NCBI GenBank assembly: GCA_020698575.1
Contig: CM036242.1
Span: 13,745,124-13,809,123 of the forward strand
DNA from: Bostrychus sinensis
Taxonomy: Eukaryota > Chordata > Actinopteri > Gobiiformes > Eleotridae
Reading direction: 5' to 3'
DNA: 64,000 bases
In this document: positions 53,401 to 59,400 of the stretch, piece after piece
Layout of the letters: the number at the start of each line of letters is the position of its first letter
Numbering within the stretch: position 1 is the first letter of the stretch
Notes under the pieces: generated by a model
What the model was told of the DNA's origin: nothing
The model's input: only the letters and a program-made list of their open reading frames with translations
Databases searched by the model: none
Made by a program: the position numbers and the translations under genes

Positions 53401-56400
53401 AGTTAAAAAAACAAAAAACAAGTCCAGATGACTGCTTTTTAAACCTTTTGTTTATTAAAATCTAAATTTAATAAAGACATCACAATTAAATCTGTAATTT
53501 TTAAAGGGGCTATATTATGCAAAATTTACTTTTCTGAGCTTTCTACCTTGTTATAATGTTCCGTCATCAAAAACATACCTGGAATTGTGTTTTGCTTCAT
53601 TCACACATGCTTAATTTTTAATAAATACTCACAGCATGGCTGTTCTGAGGTTCTAAAACGCTCAGTTCCATGAACCTCTGCCTCTCCCACGAATCCCCAC
53701 CCTCTCCAGGAAGCACTGACCAATCAAAAAGCCCTCTACATTGAGTCTGCTCTATAAATGCAATAAATAAATTAGAGAGGAATAGGGGTCGACCTTTTGT
53801 TAATTAATTAATATATCAGCTTTCTTTTAATAGTAACAAAAAATAGCATTTAATTAAAAAATATATATAGTTTTTAAAAGGACTAAAATTGACTGTGCTT
53901 CTTAGACAGATTTTCTTATAAACCTCTCAAATATGCAAACAAACTTTCCGAAAGCTGAGTGCTGCACCATTTTCTAACTCTGTCTCCAATTTACTTTCTC
54001 TCCTAATTGTTTTTGCCATTCATTTTCATAAACTGGCTGTAATTGAATTTAATAAGATTTCATTAAAACACCAACTCAGAAATAACACATGCAAATTAAT
54101 TGAGCTCTGGCCCAAACAATAACAGTGTTGGGGAGACATGGGACTGAATACAGTAAGGCTCGTGTGTTTGTGTTGTGCTGCAGGTCTATCAGGTGTACGC
54201 TCGGCGCTCTCCGGAGGAAGTCCACGAGATCCTGAAGGCGATGGGGGCTGACTACGTGGTACTGGAAAACAGCATCTGCTACGAGCGCAGGCACAGAAGA
54301 GGCTGCCGACTCAGGGACCTGCTGGACCTGGCCAATGGACATGTGGGTGGCATCTATTTAATCTGACTCATCTCTGCTTTGTCTGTTCCTGTGGCTCAGT
54401 TCTCAGCCTTTGCGCAGATCAGTAGTCTCACTGTTTTTGCACCACTGTCTTTCACTGATTCTACAGCTCCTGTCCCCTGCCCCTGCACACACCCCATGTC
54501 TCCCTTGGAACATTTCCAGCCCTGACAGTCCATTGTTTTTGTTTGGTTTGGCTAACTTTTGTTTTCACATCATAATATTAAAATCCGCACTCTTTCCCTG
54601 AAATTACCGTTGTCATGACAATAAGGGTAACATGCTATTATTAATAAAACATTAAAACAAACACCTATTGCACTGTTTAAGACACATTTTAAATTGATAA
54701 TGACCAGTGCTAGGGCATGTTACTTACAAACAAATCTGCGCAAACACATACCACTGATCTGTCTACCTCTGATTCTGTCTAGCCTCTTCTGAGCATAGTC
54801 AATCTTCAGTAAGTTGTTGTATTCCAACATTTATTTTGAAAACAGAAAGCATTGCTATGAGCGGGGTTACCATAGACCTGCCCCACTGTATGTCTCTGTG
54901 TCTAAGGCGACATCAGGGCTCTGACGCCCGGCAGAGTGACCTGCTGAGACGCTGCTCAGCCCCACCAGCACCAACTGCAAAACAATTAAAGCCAACTGTA
55001 TACAGCCACAACACAAAAGTTTAGCAGTGCACTTCAGAAAATGACACAATGTACAGTATTTCAGCACACAGGTAACTGCTAACAGAGGATCAGATCTAGG
55101 CTGCATAACATACACAAGCTCCACATGTACCCTTACAACCAGAGCTTTACCGCTAAATAAATATTAAAACCATTGCACTCACCATGTAGTCAGTCACTCG
55201 TCCTCTCCTGTAATGCTGCCCTAGGGGTTGATATATCCAGTGGTACTCTCCTGGCTTATGTTTAGCGGTATTCAAAATCCACACCTTCACTTTTATTATG
55301 AAAGTGAAATAAAATGGTGGACATTTGAAACGGAAACGGACATTTGAAGCTGATCTCTAAATGTAAACGCTGTTATTCCTATAATTGCACATAAATGACA
55401 AAGGACAACAATGTTCTTGTTTTTGACAGAGATAAACTCAAAATAATGATTGTATTTACTGCTTTTTTTACTTTTTAAATGCATAAATGCATGTCACTTC
55501 CTGGATTTGGTTCTCAGAGTTCTGACTCAGCTTCTAACGTCCAGATAGCTATACTTAAGGAAGGCTGTATCTCACTGGTCATTCTTATTTACCTTTGCCT
55601 AAAATATGTTTATATGCCAGAGTTTATTTGTTTGATAATCTGTTAGCAGAATATATCAAACAATAATGGTCAAAATTTGATGACATTTAAGGAATGGTCA
55701 TCAGTGGGCTAAAGAGGAAATCATTTGTTTGTTTGTTTGTTTTAATGCTGATCCAGAACACGGTCTGGATCCTGGAATTTTTGGGAGATGGGGCCAAAGA
55801 TACTAACTCCAGCCACAAGGGGTCAGTAAAATAACAAATGAGTGGTAATAGGTTTATCCCTGAACTAAAGGGATTGCTGGTTTGGGTGGTGTGGGTCTTG
55901 ACATAACAAAAGGTTAAATTGCAACTCAGCCATGTCAGCTGAGAAACTGCACTATGTAAGTTGAGGGGTTTAAGCAGGTGACAGTGACCATACATGTCTT
56001 TAGCCTTTTTCTAGTGTTACTTAAATGATAAATAGATTTTTTAATATAGTGTACATAAATAAATATAAATGCTTTGCAAGTGGACTAGCCTTCCATCTAT
56101 TTTTGAATATTTTTATAATGCCATAATGCCTGTTTATGCTAAACTAAACTAAAATATCTATGTGGCCTGTTGTAAAAGCAAAATAAATAAATAAGACAGT
56201 ATCTTAAAACAAAGTTAATCTAGTTTGTCAGTTCTATAGAGACTTGTATTGAAGTGTATGGTAGAGGTCTAAATTGTCTAAAGCCTAAATACAAAGCCAA
56301 GTCCCCTCAGACCACTTAAACTAACATGCGCTGAAAAATTAATATGGAATATTTGTTCAAAGAAGCCATAAAACAAATATAAAAACTGCTGAAGCTGAAC

Positions 56401-59400
56401 CCATTAATGTCCACAGTGTAACATTAGAATTTCCTTCACAACACTGAAGTAGGAGCTGGCCTAAGCACAAAACTTTGAGAGGAAATTGATCAAATGAGGC
56501 CACTATAGTGTACATTCCCTGTATTACAACGGGTTATTTGAGGTTCCCATTTTAACACAGCACAACACAGGTTCACATGTTTATAAGTCAATAGCTAGCT
56601 TTAAATTGCCAAGTATATTCCTGTTATTTAATGTCTTTTTAAAACATACTAATATAACCTATTATGCCCCTGAAGCTTGACTAGTAAGTTTACCAGTTCT
56701 TTAGAAAATAAAGTTTAGATGGACAATAATAATGAGTTCATATTTGGGTACTAAAAATGCAGAAGATGCTTGTATTTTGTATCAACCTACAAAACAGATT
56801 TTTTTGATATTTAACCCCAATTTTTTTTCCGCCATGGAGTGCATTGCCAATATTTATTTGCATTTCACTCTTTTTTGTTTGCATGGTTTCTCTTTGCAAG
56901 TATTGCAGATGTAGCCAGGGCTGAAGTTGCTATGTTTATGTATTTTGGTTGGCCATCCATTAGGACGGAAAGATGTAAACAGTTATGCGATCATAGACAC
57001 CTACTTTACCACCACCAAGAAGTGGAACACTGCCGACGATCCCGCCACAGTTTCACTGACTGTAGAGCCTCTCTACTCAGTCCCGTCTATGGAAAGACTA
57101 AAAATCGACCACAACCCACTCAATGAGGCTCTCCCACAACATTAAGAGCATCTAACCAGTGGAACATCTCTTGATAGGAAGGACTTGATTGCAGTCAACC
57201 TTTTATGCACCAAAGTGGGAAAAACCAAGGACAATTTCATCTGAGTATTTAATAGGAGCTATCATCAAGTGCTCTGTGGATGCTTCTGCGGTGAACCAAC
57301 TCAGACAAGATGTTAAGGATGCCAATAACTTTGCTACTTTGGTACTTTCTGGATGATGAGACATTGATTTAGTGGTGACAACTTAGGACAAGTGATCAAT
57401 ATTTGACATACCCTGATATGCTTGTTATCTTTATAAAGTCCTCAGTCCTAAACCATATATTTACAAGTCTTATTTTAGTTAAGTGGTACTGTCCTTAAAG
57501 CAGAACTCAGTAACTTTTTTACCTTAAATAAACTGTTTTGGAGTCTGTGTGATGATTAGATAGGTTGTTGTGGGCTAAATGAAGAGTGCAGCATCTCCCG
57601 CTGGTGTTTCTGGGCTGAAACTGACACTTGCAACAGTGAGTGCCGCTGACCCGGAGCCGCAGAAGTCTTGGGTCTCGCGAGAAAGCAGCACATTGCGGTT
57701 AGCAAAATAACAAGCTAGCAACCGCTGTATTTCTCGATTATTTTTTTTTTGTGCCAGAGCGGCCAAATGGAAGAAGAAACACAGAGGGGAAAATAAAAGT
57801 AAAGACGAGGGCGGCATCACACTGTCAACTGTGCTTGTGAGTATTTATGATAGTGCTTTACTCTGAACTGTAGGGGGAGCTTTATAGCTGAAAGAAAGGC
57901 AAAAAGAGCGAAGAAACGAGCAGAGTTACTGAGTTACGCTTTAAATACAAGACAAGCAATCACAAACTCACAATGCAGCAATATATTAAACATGCTATGG
58001 GGCCATGAATCAACTAGTGATGAGAAAGTTAAGATTAGTGAAGAATCAAATTGACTTTGGCTAGGTTCCTGTGGAAGCTGTGAAGTGGCCCTGCAGTGCT
58101 GGGGCTGGCAGAAGCTCAAAGTGAAATTAGAGGCAGTGAGAGGCTGTCAGTCACCCGCTGATACTGTTTATTTACACCAACCATATCTCCACACCCTTGT
58201 GTTGAGGATGTATTGATTTATGCCTGGCAAAGATCACTGTTTCCTAAACTTTATTTCTGAGGCCTATTTTTCAAAATGATGCATTTAAAAAAAATGCGCT
58301 ACCCATCTTCATGCAGGGTTCCTGTTCAGTGCTGTTCAGGTCATTTTTAGTAGAATTTAATACATTGTTTGCGGTGTTTTGGCTGTTTTTAGAAGTTAGT
58401 TTTGTTCACCCCTTCATTCATTTTTATGGTTATCCAGTTGAGGGTTGTAAAGGGCTATCCAGTTAAACAGCTGCTTCAGGCAGTTAGAGTAGAGAGCTTA
58501 CAGTTACCGTATAAACTAGGGATAATCTTTCACTCATTTCATTCACTCTTGCAATTTGCATGTACTGTCATTTGATCACATGGTTGACATCACCGATATT
58601 TGGCTGAGGCTTACATTATTGACTTTCTGACAAGTAAAATGGCAGTGTTGGCAAAAAAAAAAAGCAATTTAATTGAGAAAGTTGTCAGTAGTCCCTGAAA
58701 GTACTATGGTAGCACGAGGATAAGCACAGAAAAACTGGATGCGTCATATAATTAATTCTTTGTTACTTTTAAAGGGGCTATATTATGCAAAATTGACTTT
58801 TCTGAGCTTTCAGATTTTGAGTAATTCTGTAGTCCCTGACACAGCCATTCTGAGGTCTCAAAACACTCGTTCTCAAAACACATGTTCTACGAACCTGTGC
58901 CTCTCCATCTGGCAGATAATGTTTATAAATGTAAAACGTTCAATGCTGTTTTATAGAGGCGACCAAGATTGGCTTTAAAATTTGACTAAAAGCATAATAT
59001 AGCTCCTTTAAGAGCATTTCAGTATATTTTTCTTTATACAGTTTATTTGTTCTGCTTTATTCAAAACAATGCAATTAGGATTACCCTAAAAATGTACAAT
59101 GGTTTGGCTTTGGGTCTTTGAAAAACTCAAATATTATCTGTATTGAAACAACTGATGCAACAGCCTTGGTTTAAGACAATTTCTGCTTTAGTTATTAACA
59201 GTTTAGCTAAATTTGTATAGTACCTATTTAAAAATGACAAATGCTGGAGTTCAGGTATTACTTTATCCATTGAGCCACAATGTCCTTTTTTTCATATTTT
59301 TCACTGGTAATAAATCTACTAACCTTCACCTTGAGACTGAAGTTGGTATCTTTGATCCTACCTCATAAAAGTACAAAATCTTGTATTGCACACTTTATTG

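Larger units (their letters stand above)
48941..54183 (+). other. dpy19l3: dpy19l3 intron 16 (5.2 kb)
   Basis: Contains a transposon-end fragment (49038-49235), an hAT-like MITE (50617-51019), a SINE (51155-51480), a GC-richer block (51780-51960), a CTAAAC minisatellite (52312-52640) and a truncated TTAA MITE (53501-53785). Confidence 0.8.
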
